A stretch of 64,000 nucleotides of DNA from Cupriavidus basilensis (lineage in GTDB: Bacteria; Pseudomonadota; Gammaproteobacteria; Burkholderiales; Burkholderiaceae), in the NCBI RefSeq assembly GCF_000832305.1, contig NZ_CP010536.1:1240001-1304000 (forward strand). Reading direction: 5' to 3'. A program made the position numbers and the translations under genes. This document shows, piece by piece, positions 45,719 through 54,700 of the stretch. How positions within the stretch are numbered: the stretch's first letter is position 1; each line of letters opens with the position of its first letter. Under the pieces are notes generated by a model, which saw only the letters and a program-made list of their open reading frames with translations, did not search any database and was not told the origin of the DNA.

Positions 45719-46117
45719 ATGAATACGCTTAAGACGCTTTCGCTCGCGATCGGCGCACTCGTGCTGGGCGCCTCGGCCATCACCGCCTCGGCTGCCGACC
45801 TCGCGCACGGCAAGGCGCTGGTGGAGAAGGGCAACTGCGCGGCCTGCCACGGCGCCGGCTTGAATGCCCCGATCACCCCGGATTACCCGAAGCTGGCCGG
45901 CCAGCATGCCGACTACCTGTACCACGCGCTGGCTGCCTACCAGATCACCACCAACCCGCAGGTGGGCCGCTCCAACGCCATCATGGCTGGCCAGGTCAAC
46001 GCCAACCCCGGCGTGACGGGCAAGGATGGCAAGCCGCGTCCCTTCACCCGGGATGAGCTGAAGGATATCGCCGCCTACATTGAGTCGCTGCCGGGCGGCC
46101 TGGTGCTGAAGAAGTAA
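45719..46117 (+). CDS. Small exported cytochrome c
   Basis: 132 residues with a signal peptide (MNTLKTLSLAIGALVLGASA ... SAADL). Haem motif CAACH (C40, C43, H44). YPKLAGQHADYLYHALAAYQ and RPFTRDELKDIAAYIESLPGGL are c4/c5-type motifs, with a methionine in NAIMAGQV as candidate sixth ligand. It shares fold and operon with the cytochrome upstream, so a tandem duplication is likely. Confidence 0.92.
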   Translation: MNTLKTLSLAIGALVLGASAITASAADLAHGKALVEKGNCAACHGAGLNAPITPDYPKLAGQHADYLYHALAAYQITTNPQVGRSNAIMAGQVNANPGVTGKDGKPRPFTRDELKDIAAYIESLPGGLVLKK

Positions 46118-46160
46118 GCCAACTGGCGCCGGCGCCCACGCCGTGCGGGTCCGGAGCAAG

Positions 46161-46188
46161 AAAAAGCCGCTGGTTCCAGCGGCTTTTT
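46161..46188. terminator. Bidirectional intrinsic terminator
   Basis: AAAAAGCCGCTGG / CCAGCGGCTTTTT with a 2-base loop, T tracts on both strands. It ends the cytochrome operon and, from the other side, the DAHP synthase gene. Confidence 0.92.
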
Positions 46189-46237
46189 CTTTGCCCGCGC
46201 GCCCGGTGCGCAAGCGCCACGGGCCGCGTCAGGCGGC

Positions 46238-47317
46238 TCAGTTGCCGGTGCCCTTGGCCAGGCGGCGTGCCTTGACGGCGCTGGCCAGGGTTTCGAGCAC
46301 CTTTACCGAATCGTCCCATCCGATGCAGGCATCGGTCACCGACTGGCCGTAGGTGAGGTCTTCCACCGGCGTGCCCTGGGCGTGGTCCTGGCGGCCGCCC
46401 ACCAGGTGGGATTCCACCATCACGCCGACGATGCGCTCGTCGCCCGCGGCCATCTGGCGGCCGATGTCCTCGCAGACCGGGATCTGGTTCTCGTGCTTCT
46501 TGCTGCTGTTGGCGTGGGAGGCATCGATCATCAGGCGCGCGGCCAGGCCGGCCTTGGAGATCGCTTCGCAGGCTTCCTGCACGCTGGCGGCATCGTAGTT
46601 GGGCGTCTTGCCGCCGCGCAGGATGATGTGGCAATCCTCATTGCCCGAGGTCGACACGATGGCGGAGTGCCCGCCCTTGGTCACCGACAGGAAATGGTGA
46701 GGCTGCGAGGCGGCCTTGATCGCATCGACAGCGATCTTGACGTTGCCATCGGTGCCGTTCTTGAATCCGACCGGGCACGACAGTCCGGAGGCGAGTTCCC
46801 GGTGCACCTGGCTTTCCGTGGTGCGCGCGCCGATGGCGCCCCAGCTGACCAGGTCGGCGATGTATTGCGGGCTGATCATGTCGAGGTACTCGGTGCCGGT
46901 CGGCACGCCCAGCTCGCTGATGTTCAGCAGCAGTTCACGCGCGGTGCGCAAGCCGTCGTTGATCTTGAAGCTGCCGTCCATGTGCGGGTCGTTGATCAGC
47001 CCCTTCCAGCCCACGGTGGTGCGCGGCTTTTCGAAATACACCCGCATCACGACTTCCAGTTCCCCGGCGAAACGGTCGCGCTGGACCTTGAGCAGCTTGG
47101 CGTACTCGAGCGCGGCGCGGGTGTCGTGGATGGAGCAGGGGCCGATGATCACGATCAGGCGGTCATCCATGCCGTGCAGGATCCGGTGCATGGACTGGCG
47201 CGCGCCGTAGATCACGTCGGACGCCTTTTCGGAGCAGCCGAACTCGCGGATCAGGTGCGCCGGGGGCAACAATTCCTTGAGTTCGCGAATACGCAGGTCG
47301 TCGGTGTTCTTCAGCAT
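46238..47317 (-). CDS. aroG: 3-deoxy-7-phosphoheptulonate synthase, class I
   Basis: DAHP synthase of 359 residues: joins phosphoenolpyruvate and erythrose 4-phosphate, the first step of the shikimate pathway. IIGPCSIHD carries the metal-binding Cys; RVYFEKPRTTVGWKGLINDPHMDGSF, GARTTESQVHRELASG, KNGTDGN and DASHANSSKKHENQ are type I-alpha motifs. The ATG at 47317 has GGAG eight bases upstream. The frame runs on upstream in-phase to 47455 through a terminator hairpin, which is unlikely to be coding. The hairpin suggests attenuation. Confidence 0.95.
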   Translation of the reverse strand: MLKNTDDLRIRELKELLPPAHLIREFGCSEKASDVIYGARQSMHRILHGMDDRLIVIIGPCSIHDTRAALEYAKLLKVQRDRFAGELEVVMRVYFEKPRTTVGWKGLINDPHMDGSFKINDGLRTARELLLNISELGVPTGTEYLDMISPQYIADLVSWGAIGARTTESQVHRELASGLSCPVGFKNGTDGNVKIAVDAIKAASQPHHFLSVTKGGHSAIVSTSGNEDCHIILRGGKTPNYDAASVQEACEAISKAGLAARLMIDASHANSSKKHENQIPVCEDIGRQMAAGDERIVGVMVESHLVGGRQDHAQGTPVEDLTYGQSVTDACIGWDDSVKVLETLASAVKARRLAKGTGN

Positions 47318-47643
47318 GATGGCTCCGGATTTTGTAGGGTCGTGTGTTTGGGGTGTCTGGGCTAGAGCTGGGTGCGGGCCGGTATAAAAAAAGCCGCCAG
47401 GTTCGCTGGCGGCTTTTTTTGAATTCTGGAGGCACTTACGATCGTCCCTCTCCATCCGCCAGCGGTGCGAGATCGCTAAAAAAGTAAAAATAAAACTTAG
47501 CGGACATGGATGGGGTGCGGCTCAAATGGCGTCGGTTACTTGCGGCAACGCGTCACGAGATGGCAGAAAATTGCGCTGGCCTTGCCGATTCTGCCGGCGG
47601 AGGCTGTTGACCATCGGGTAACGAAGCATCTTTATAGCGCGTT
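47318..47643. other. Leader and promoter region of aroG
   Basis: About 325 bases between the LuxR-type gene and aroG, both leftward. It holds a terminator-like hairpin at 47385-47419 and an AT-rich block at 47476-47501 with CTAA/TTAG ends. I cannot place a promoter with confidence; the 67 bases between hairpin and start codon have no good -35. Confidence 0.5.
47385..47419 (-). terminator. Terminator hairpin in the aroG leader, possible attenuator
   Basis: A 15-base stem including AGCCGCCAG / CTGGCGGCT with seven A/T pairs at the base and a 5-base loop; a T7 tract follows on the minus strand. It is 68 bases before the aroG ATG and about 225 bases past the stop of the LuxR-type gene. It may terminate that gene or attenuate aroG. 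Confidence 0.75.
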
Positions 47644-47943
47644 TTAAGGGGCTTGGCAAGCGTCCGACATTGGCCCGGCCACAATTTCCGTCCGTCCCAT
47701 GGCGGGTCCCGGATCCAGTTCCAGGCCACGCATCACGGCGGCGGTGCGGTTCTCCACGCCCAGCTTCACGTACACATGCTGGAGGTGTTTTTGCACCGTG
47801 CGGGCGCTGATGCCGAGCATGCCCGCGATTTCACGGTCCGTCTTGCCGTGCGCCAGCCAGCGCAGCACCTGCTGCTCGCGCGCGGTCAGCCTGGCGAGCA
47901 TGGAGAGCGCCTGGTCATCCTGGCAGCGGCTGGATGTGAGCAT
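47644..47943 (-). CDS. LuxR-type helix-turn-helix protein
   Basis: 99 residues if the ATG at 47943 is right. The LuxR/GerE DNA-binding domain covers LARLTAREQQVLRWLAHGKTDREIAGMLGISARTVQKHLQHVYVKLGVENRTAAVMRGLEL. No receiver or ligand domain is present; the open frame continues upstream to 48126 with residues that look non-coding, so a longer protein is possible. It is divergent from a methyltransferase gene and may regulate it. Confidence 0.75.
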   Translation of the reverse strand: MLTSSRCQDDQALSMLARLTAREQQVLRWLAHGKTDREIAGMLGISARTVQKHLQHVYVKLGVENRTAAVMRGLELDPGPAMGRTEIVAGPMSDACQAP

Positions 47944-48152
47944 TGCGGCGGCTTTGGGCTGCGCGCCGGTACGCAATGCTGCGTATTGGCGCCTTCCCGT
48001 GCGTGAACCAACATGAATGAGGCCAGTATAGGCGTCGCCAGCGCGTACCGCAGTGCGGCGGCGGCACCTGCACCGGTTTGCCCGGGGGAAGACAGGCGAA
48101 CGCGGCGTGCCGGGCAGCTCAGGCACGCGGGGCTGAGGGGGAGGGAAACATC

Positions 48153-49208
48153 ATGGCGATCGATGAGGGGAGGCTAAACGCCTTCATGGGGCAGTTCGTC
48201 CAGGATCTGGGCGCGGTGATGCATGCTGCCACCATCGTGGTCGGCGATACGCTTGGCCTTTACAAAGCCTTGGCCGAGAAACCGATGACAGTGCAGGTGC
48301 TGGCCGAGAAAACCCATACCGATGAGCGCTATCTGCTCGAGTGGCTGTCCGCGCAGGCGGCCAGCGGTTATGTCGCGTATGACCCGGCCACCGGTCTGTT
48401 CAGCCTGACCGAGGAGCAGGCCTTCGCGCTGGCCCAGGAGGGCAGCCCCGCCTTTATTCCAGGCGCCTTCCAGATCGCGGTCGCGCAGTTCAAGGCGATT
48501 CCCAAGATCGTGGATGCCTTTCGCAACGGACGCGGGCTGGGCTGGCATGAACACGATCCGTCGCTGTTTCACGGCACCGAGCGGTTTTTCCGCCCGGGCT
48601 ATGCGGCGCACCTGACGGCGGAATGGATTCCCGCGCTGGAGGATGTGCAGGCCAAGTTGCAGGCTGGCGCTCGCGTGGCCGACGTGGGCTGCGGGCATGG
48701 CGCCTCCACCATCATCATGGCGCAGGCGTATCCGGCATCGGAGTTCTACGGCTTTGACTACCACGAGCCGTCGATCCGCCTTGCCACCGAGGCGGCGGCG
48801 CGCGCCGGCGTGCAGGGCCGCGTGCATTTCGAGGTGGCAAAAGCCAAGGAGTATGGCGGCAAGGATTACGACCTGGTGGCCGTGTTCGACTGCCTGCACG
48901 ATATGGGCGATCCGGCCGGCGCCGCCGCGCATGTGCGCGAGACCTTGCGCCCGGACGGCACCTGGATGATCGTCGAGCCTTTCGCCAACGACCGGCTCGA
49001 AGACAACCTGAACCCGGTCGGGCGGGTGTTTTACTCGGCCTCGACCTTCATCTGCACGCCAGCGTCGCGCTCGCAGGAGGTGGGGCTGTGCCTGGGCGCC
49101 CAGTCGGGCGAGGCACGCATGCGCTCGGTGGTGCAGCAAGGCGGTTTTTCGCGTTTTCGCCGGGCGGCGCAAACACCGTTCAACCTGATCTACGAGGCGC
49201 GGCCCTGA
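48153..49208 (+). CDS. Class I SAM-dependent methyltransferase with winged-helix start
   Basis: 351 residues. The amino-terminal 90 form a helix-turn-helix/dimerisation domain (LGLYKALAEKPMTVQVLAEKTHTDERYLLEWL) as in Rv2258c-like methyltransferases. The SAM-binding motif is VADVGCGHGASTIIMAQAYP; FDCLHDMGDPAGAAAHVRETLRPDGTWMIVEPF follows. A GAGGG ribosome binding site precedes the ATG at 48153. Substrate unknown. Confidence 0.88.
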   Translation: MAIDEGRLNAFMGQFVQDLGAVMHAATIVVGDTLGLYKALAEKPMTVQVLAEKTHTDERYLLEWLSAQAASGYVAYDPATGLFSLTEEQAFALAQEGSPAFIPGAFQIAVAQFKAIPKIVDAFRNGRGLGWHEHDPSLFHGTERFFRPGYAAHLTAEWIPALEDVQAKLQAGARVADVGCGHGASTIIMAQAYPASEFYGFDYHEPSIRLATEAAARAGVQGRVHFEVAKAKEYGGKDYDLVAVFDCLHDMGDPAGAAAHVRETLRPDGTWMIVEPFANDRLEDNLNPVGRVFYSASTFICTPASRSQEVGLCLGAQSGEARMRSVVQQGGFSRFRRAAQTPFNLIYEARP

Positions 49209-49253
49209 ACGGCAAGGGACCGCGCCCGGCCTGCCCGGCCAGCGGGACGGCAA

Positions 49254-50714
49254 TCAGGCCGTGCCGCCCACCGTCATGTTCTCGATGCGCAGGGTCGGCT
49301 GGCCCACGCCCACCGGCACGCTCTGGCCTTCCTTGCCGCACACGCCCACGCCCGAGTCCAGGCGCATGTCGTTGCCGATCATGGTGACGTCCTTGAGCGA
49401 TTCCGGCCCGTTGCCGACCAGCGTGGCGCCCTTGACCGGGGCGGTGATCTTGCCGTCCTCGATCAGGTAGGCCTCGCTGGCGGAGAACACGAACTTGCCG
49501 TTGGTGATGTCAACCTGGCCGCCGCCGAAGTTGACCGCGTAGAGGCCGCGCTTGACGCTGGCGATGATCTCCTGCGGGTCGCGGTTGCCGTTGAGCATGT
49601 AGGTGTTGGTCATGCGCGGCATCGGCAGCGCGGCGTAGCTCTCGCGGCGCGCGTTGCCGGTTACCGGCATCTTCATCAGGCGCGCGTTGAGCGTGTCCTG
49701 GATATAGCCCTTGAGGATGCCGTCCTCGATCAGTGTGGTGCACTGGGTCGGGTTGCCCTCGTCGTCAAGGTTGAGCGAGCCGCGGCGGTTGGCCAGCGTG
49801 CCGTCGTCCACCACCGTCACGCCTTTGGCCGCCACGCGCTCGCCCATGCGGCCGGCGAAGGCCGACGAGCCTTTGCGGTTGAAGTCGCCCTCCAGGCCAT
49901 GGCCGATGGCCTCGTGCAGTAGCACGCCGGGCCAGCCCGGGCCGAGCACGACGGTCATGGCACCGGCCGGGGCCGGACGCGCCTCCAGGTTGACGAGCGC
50001 CGAGGCCACGGCCTCGTCCACGTACTGGCGCAGCAGCTCATCGGTGAAATAGCCGTAGGCATAGCGCCCGCCGCCGCCGGAGGAGCCGATCTCGCGGCGC
50101 CCGTTCTGCTCGGCGATCACCGTGACGGAGACCCGCACCAGCGGGCGCACGTCGGCGGCGATGACGCCGTCGCTGCGCGCCACCAGCACCACGTCGTATT
50201 CACCGGCCAGGCCAGCCATCACCTGCACCACGCGCGGGTCCTTGGCGCGGGCCATGCGTTCCACGCGCTCGAGCAGCGCCACCTTTTCGGCGGCGTCCAT
50301 CGAGTCCAGCGGGTCATTGGGCGAGTACAGGTTGCGCCCGCCTTGTGAGGCCATCTTGCTCGCCACCTTGACGCGGCCGCTGCCGGCGCGGCCGATGGTG
50401 CGGGTCGCGGCGCCGGCCTTGAGCAAGGCGTCCAGGCTGATGTCGTCAGAGTAGGCAAAGGCGGTCTTGTCGCCGGACACGGCGCGCACGCCAACGCCCT
50501 GGTCGATGCTGAAGCTGCCCGACTTGACGATGCCTTCTTCCAGGCTCCACGCCTCGTTGCGGGTGTATTGGAAGTAGAGGTCGGCGTAATCGACCTTATG
50601 CGTGAAGATGTCCGCGAGCACGCGCTGCAGGTTGGTTTCGTCCAGGCCGTAGGGCGCCAGCAGCAGTTGCTGGGCGGTGGCGAGGTTGCGGATTCCGAGG
50701 TCGCCGGCGTTCAT
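49254..50714 (-). CDS. tldD: Metalloprotease TldD
   Basis: 486 residues. The zinc-binding motif [11 protein letters not shown] is at about 266-276, with HExxxH and downstream [83 protein letters not shown] completes the catalytic half. TldD works as a heterodimer with TldE/PmbA, which is not in the window. It degrades unfolded peptides and matures some ribosomal peptides. It is 104 bases downstream of a nitrilase-family gene. Confidence 0.95.
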   Translation of the reverse strand: MNAGDLGIRNLATAQQLLLAPYGLDETNLQRVLADIFTHKVDYADLYFQYTRNEAWSLEEGIVKSGSFSIDQGVGVRAVSGDKTAFAYSDDISLDALLKAGAATRTIGRAGSGRVKVASKMASQGGRNLYSPNDPLDSMDAAEKVALLERVERMARAKDPRVVQVMAGLAGEYDVVLVARSDGVIAADVRPLVRVSVTVIAEQNGRREIGSSGGGGRYAYGYFTDELLRQYVDEAVASALVNLEARPAPAGAMTVVLGPGWPGVLLHEAIGHGLEGDFNRKGSSAFAGRMGERVAAKGVTVVDDGTLANRRGSLNLDDEGNPTQCTTLIEDGILKGYIQDTLNARLMKMPVTGNARRESYAALPMPRMTNTYMLNGNRDPQEIIASVKRGLYAVNFGGGQVDITNGKFVFSASEAYLIEDGKITAPVKGATLVGNGPESLKDVTMIGNDMRLDSGVGVCGKEGQSVPVGVGQPTLRIENMTVGGTA

Positions 50715-50818
50715 GGTTGTCCTTTATCGTCGTGCCGCGGTGGCGAAATGGCGCCGCCGCGTAAAAATCTGGGATGCTGGCGATTCCGGGGAATCGGCCA
50801 GGTCATTGCTTGTACATG

Positions 50819-51676
50819 CTACAGCACCCGATGGCGCAGCGCAGGCAGGTTCTGACGCACCTCGTCCAGGCGCGCGGGGTCGATCAGCCCGCTCACCACG
50901 CCTTCGCCTTCCGGCAGCACCGCCATCACCTCGCCCCAGGGGTCGATCAGCATCGAGTGGCCCCAGGTGCGCCGTCCGTTCTCGTGCTTCCCGCCCTGTG
51001 CGGCGGCCAGCACATAGCACTGGTTTTCGATGGCGCGGGCGCGCAGCAGGATCTCCCAGTGCGCCTGGCCGGTGGTGTAGGTGAAGGCGGCCGGCATCAG
51101 AATCAAGCTGGTGCTGCCGCCCGCCGCGAGCTGTCGGTAGAGTTCCGGAAAGCGCAGGTCGTAGCAGACCGACATGGCGACCCGCCCACAGGGTGCTTCG
51201 AAGCTGACCGGAGTCTGGCCGGCCAGGATGGTACGCGATTCGTCGTAGCTTTCGCTGCCGCGGGTGAAGCCGAACAGGTGGATCTTGTCGTAGCGCGCCA
51301 CCCGTTCGCCGCGCGGGTCGTAGGCGAGCGACGTGTTGTAGACGCGGGCCTCGTCCTCGCACCACAAGGGCAGGGTGCCGCCGACCAGCCAGATCCGGTG
51401 GCGCCGCGCGGCATCGGCCAGGAATGACTGGATCGGCCCGTCGCCGTCGCGCTCGCGGATGGCGACCTTGTCGCCTTCGCGCAGGCCCATCATGCAGAAG
51501 TACTCCGGCAGCAGCACCAGCTCGGCGCCGCCCTTGGCGGCCTGCGCGATCAGCGCGTCGGCGCGGGCCACGTTGGCCTCGGGCGAAACACCGCTGACGG
51601 TCTGGATGGCAGCGACGCGAAAAGGGGGCGCGCCGTGGGCCGCGCTGGGTGTTGACGCGGAGGCGTTTGCGGTCAT
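50819..51676 (-). CDS. Carbon-nitrogen hydrolase (nitrilase/NIT-like)
   Basis: 285 residues. The catalytic triad is visible: Glu in LVLLPEYFC, Lys in RYDKIHLFGF, Cys in MSVCYDLRFPELYR. The form is that of NIT1/deaminated-glutathione amidase-like enzymes. The gene lies between yhdP and tldD on the same strand, an arrangement common in betaproteobacteria. Upstream residues of the open frame are not conserved; start at 51676. Confidence 0.92.
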   Translation of the reverse strand: MTANASASTPSAAHGAPPFRVAAIQTVSGVSPEANVARADALIAQAAKGGAELVLLPEYFCMMGLREGDKVAIRERDGDGPIQSFLADAARRHRIWLVGGTLPLWCEDEARVYNTSLAYDPRGERVARYDKIHLFGFTRGSESYDESRTILAGQTPVSFEAPCGRVAMSVCYDLRFPELYRQLAAGGSTSLILMPAAFTYTTGQAHWEILLRARAIENQCYVLAAAQGGKHENGRRTWGHSMLIDPWGEVMAVLPEGEGVVSGLIDPARLDEVRQNLPALRHRVL

Positions 51677-51736
51677 GAAGCGGTTTCCTTGGCTTGCGGC
51701 GGCTGCGCGGCGGGGCTCGCACGGCTGGGCCAGTCG

Positions 51737-54700
51737 CTACGGTGATGGCGCCGGGTAGACACGATTGAACAAACCCTGCACGGGCGGCGCATCGGTCTTA
51801 TTCTCCCCCACTTTGATGATCTGCGGGTTCGCCCAGCCACCGCTGATATGGAAGCGGCTGCTGAAGGCCTTGGAGAATTCGTCAGCGAACAGCAGCTGCG
51901 CCGCCAGTGTGCCGATGCCGAGCGCGGGATTGATGAACGCCGCCGCCACCGAGGCGGAAGTGGCGTTGATGCGGGGCACTACCGTCACGTCCAGGTCCTG
52001 CGTTTCGCGCGGGATGTTCGCGCTGCCAGTCATCGAGGCGCGCAGCTGTCCGCCCTTGAGCGCGAAGTCCTTGGTGCTGGCCACGCCGTTCTCGATCGTG
52101 CCGATGCCGGTGATCTCGTCGAACACCATGCCCTGGCCCGCCACGCCGCGGAAGTCGAAGGTGGCCAGCCGCATCAGGCCTTGCAGGCTGAGCACGCCCA
52201 GCAGCTTGGCCGCGCCCGGGTCCACGCTGAGGATCTGGCCATTCTCCAGTTGCAGCTTCATCCGGCCCGACAAGGTAGGGTAGTCGATCGACAGCGGCGA
52301 GCCGCGCCATCCGACTCGCCCTTCGAAGGTGCCGTGGCCATCAGCCAGCATGTGGGGCAGGCCCATACGTTCGAGCACCTGGCCGCCGTTGCGCACGTCG
52401 AGCTTGAAGTCGAGCAGCGTGCGGCGCTCGGCGGCAGCGCCTTCGCGCACCCGGCGCGGCAAGCGCCAGCTGCCGCTGCCGGTAAATGTCGCGCCCGGTT
52501 GCTCGATGACCAGGCGGTCCAGCGTCCATACGGGCTCGCCGCCGTCTTCGCTGGAGCGCGCCTTGACCTCCAGCTTGCCGAAGTCACGGCCATGCAGTTC
52601 GAACCGATCGGCGACCAGGTCCAGCGCGGGCAGGTCGCTGGTGCTGCCGTCGAGCGGATCGCCGGCGCTGGCGGCGTCGCCCGTGTCGGGAATGCTCAGG
52701 TGCGACAGGCGCAGCGTGAGCGCGCCTGCGGGGGTGGCGGCCTCGCTGCGCCAGCGCAGGTTCCCCGCCACCTGGCGGGACTCGATCTGCATGCCCCAGC
52801 CAGCGCTTTCGCGGGTGGCCTCGAGCACGACATCGTCAAACTCGCGGCCAAAGGCGTGCAGCGTGCGCGTGCGCGCTGCAATGTGTTCCGGCAGGTAGGC
52901 TGACACCGGTTCGGCATGGCCTGCACTGGCCTTGCCGGCTTCTACCAGCAGGGCGCGCCACGCGTCCAGGTCGAAGCGGCTTGCCGTGAGCGCCGCGGTG
53001 ACGCCGCTGGCGGGCTGCGGCGCTGGCTGCTCGATGCCGATCCCGCCGGCCTGCACCTCCACCGCGTCGCCATTGCGGCGCAGCAGGTAGCGTGCATTGA
53101 GCACGTTGCCATATTGCACCAGCATCTCCTCGCTGCCGGCGCGGGCGGCGGCCGGGCGCAGCTCAAAGCGCATTGGTACGGCTTGCGCCGCGCTCTTGGC
53201 CATGGGTGCGGGCAGGTTCACCGCCAGCCCGGCCAGTTCCGATGCGACCGTGATCTGGGGCTGGTGATCGCGCACGCCGATCACGGCGCTGTAGGCGGTG
53301 CTGCCTTCCAGCTTCTGTACCAGCCAGGCCGCCGGCGAGGCGCCAAGCGCCTCGCGGATGCCCTGGGCGGTGAGGTTGCCACCGGCATTGACCCGGATCG
53401 TGCCGTCGGGCTGGCTGCCCCCGCCGGCGCGAATCTCGCCGCCCAGGAAGCGGGCGCGCAGGTCGTTGAGCTGGAAGCCGTGCTCATTGAATGCGACGAC
53501 GCCGGTGGTGCCGGCCAGCACGGGCAATTGCGGGATCAGCACCACGTCGTTGCCGGGCAGCCGGAACTGGCCGTCGACCTTGGTCGCATGCGCCTCGGTC
53601 AGGGGCAGGTCAAGCTTGAGCCTAAGCTCGCCGTTGCCCTGGGCGCGCATATCCGTCAGCACCTGGCCGGTCCAGTCGCGCACCGGGCTGGCGGCGACGA
53701 AGCGCAGGAAGCCTGCCATCGACCCGTTGGCGCTGCCGTCCAGCACCAGGCGGCCATGCTCGCCGAGGTCTGCGATGCGGCCATTGACGTCCTGCAGCGT
53801 GACGCCGGCGGCGCCTTGCACGCCAGCACGCTGCGCGAGGAACGACAGGCCGCCGCGCTCGAACAGCAAGTGGCCGCTGATGTCGGTGAAGTTCGGCCAG
53901 GCCTTGCCGTCATTGCTGGCGCTGGCGACGCTGCCCGCCGGCGCGCTCACATGGGGCGCGATCTGGTAGCTGACATGCTGGATCGGCACTTCGACCCGAA
54001 AATCGCCGGCGCCCTCGAACGGGCTGTGGAAGGGAAAGTGCTCCAGGTCGCCCTTGAGCAGGAACCTGACGTCGCTGGCTTCGCCGCCTACCAGGGCGCC
54101 AGCCAGGTACTGGCGCGTGGAGGCGGGTATGCCCATGGGCAGGTAGCGCGGCACACGGCTGACCTGGGCGCGGGTCAGCTCGCCGGTCAGGTCGGCAATG
54201 CCGCCGTGCCCGTCGCCACCGGCATGCCATGTGCCGCGTACGCTGCCGGCGGTATCCGCGTTGGCGAACTGCACGCCGTCGGTGCGCACCGCCAGCTTGC
54301 CGTTGTCGTTGGTCCAGCGCACTTCGCCGTTGATCTGGTCGAACGACAGGCGCGGATCCTCGAACATGCCCGGCAGCATCAGCGCGGCATTGTTGCCTTC
54401 AAAACGGGCGCTGCCCTGGCGCTCGTCGAAACTGAAGCTGCCGGAGATCCGCGAAAAGCCCGGCACACCCAGGTGGGGCTTGCCATTCGCGCCGACGGGC
54501 GGGTTGGCGGGCTGGCCAAGCACCGAGACGCTGCGCAGCGTGCCCTGCACGTTGAAGTGGCGCTGGCCATCGCGGCGGCTCAGAATGCCCTGGCGATCCC
54601 GGGTCCAGTTTACGTCCAGGTTGTCGACATGGCCGGAGGGCTGGAGCGCACGCAACTGGCGCGACAAGGCGGTGTCGAGCGGCAGCGAGGTGGCCAGCGC

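Noticed and set aside
47318..47455. In-phase 46-codon extension of aroG as coding or as a leader peptide
   Set aside because: It passes through a perfect terminator hairpin. The FFY codons come from the T tract, and the family start is at 47317 with a good ribosome binding site.
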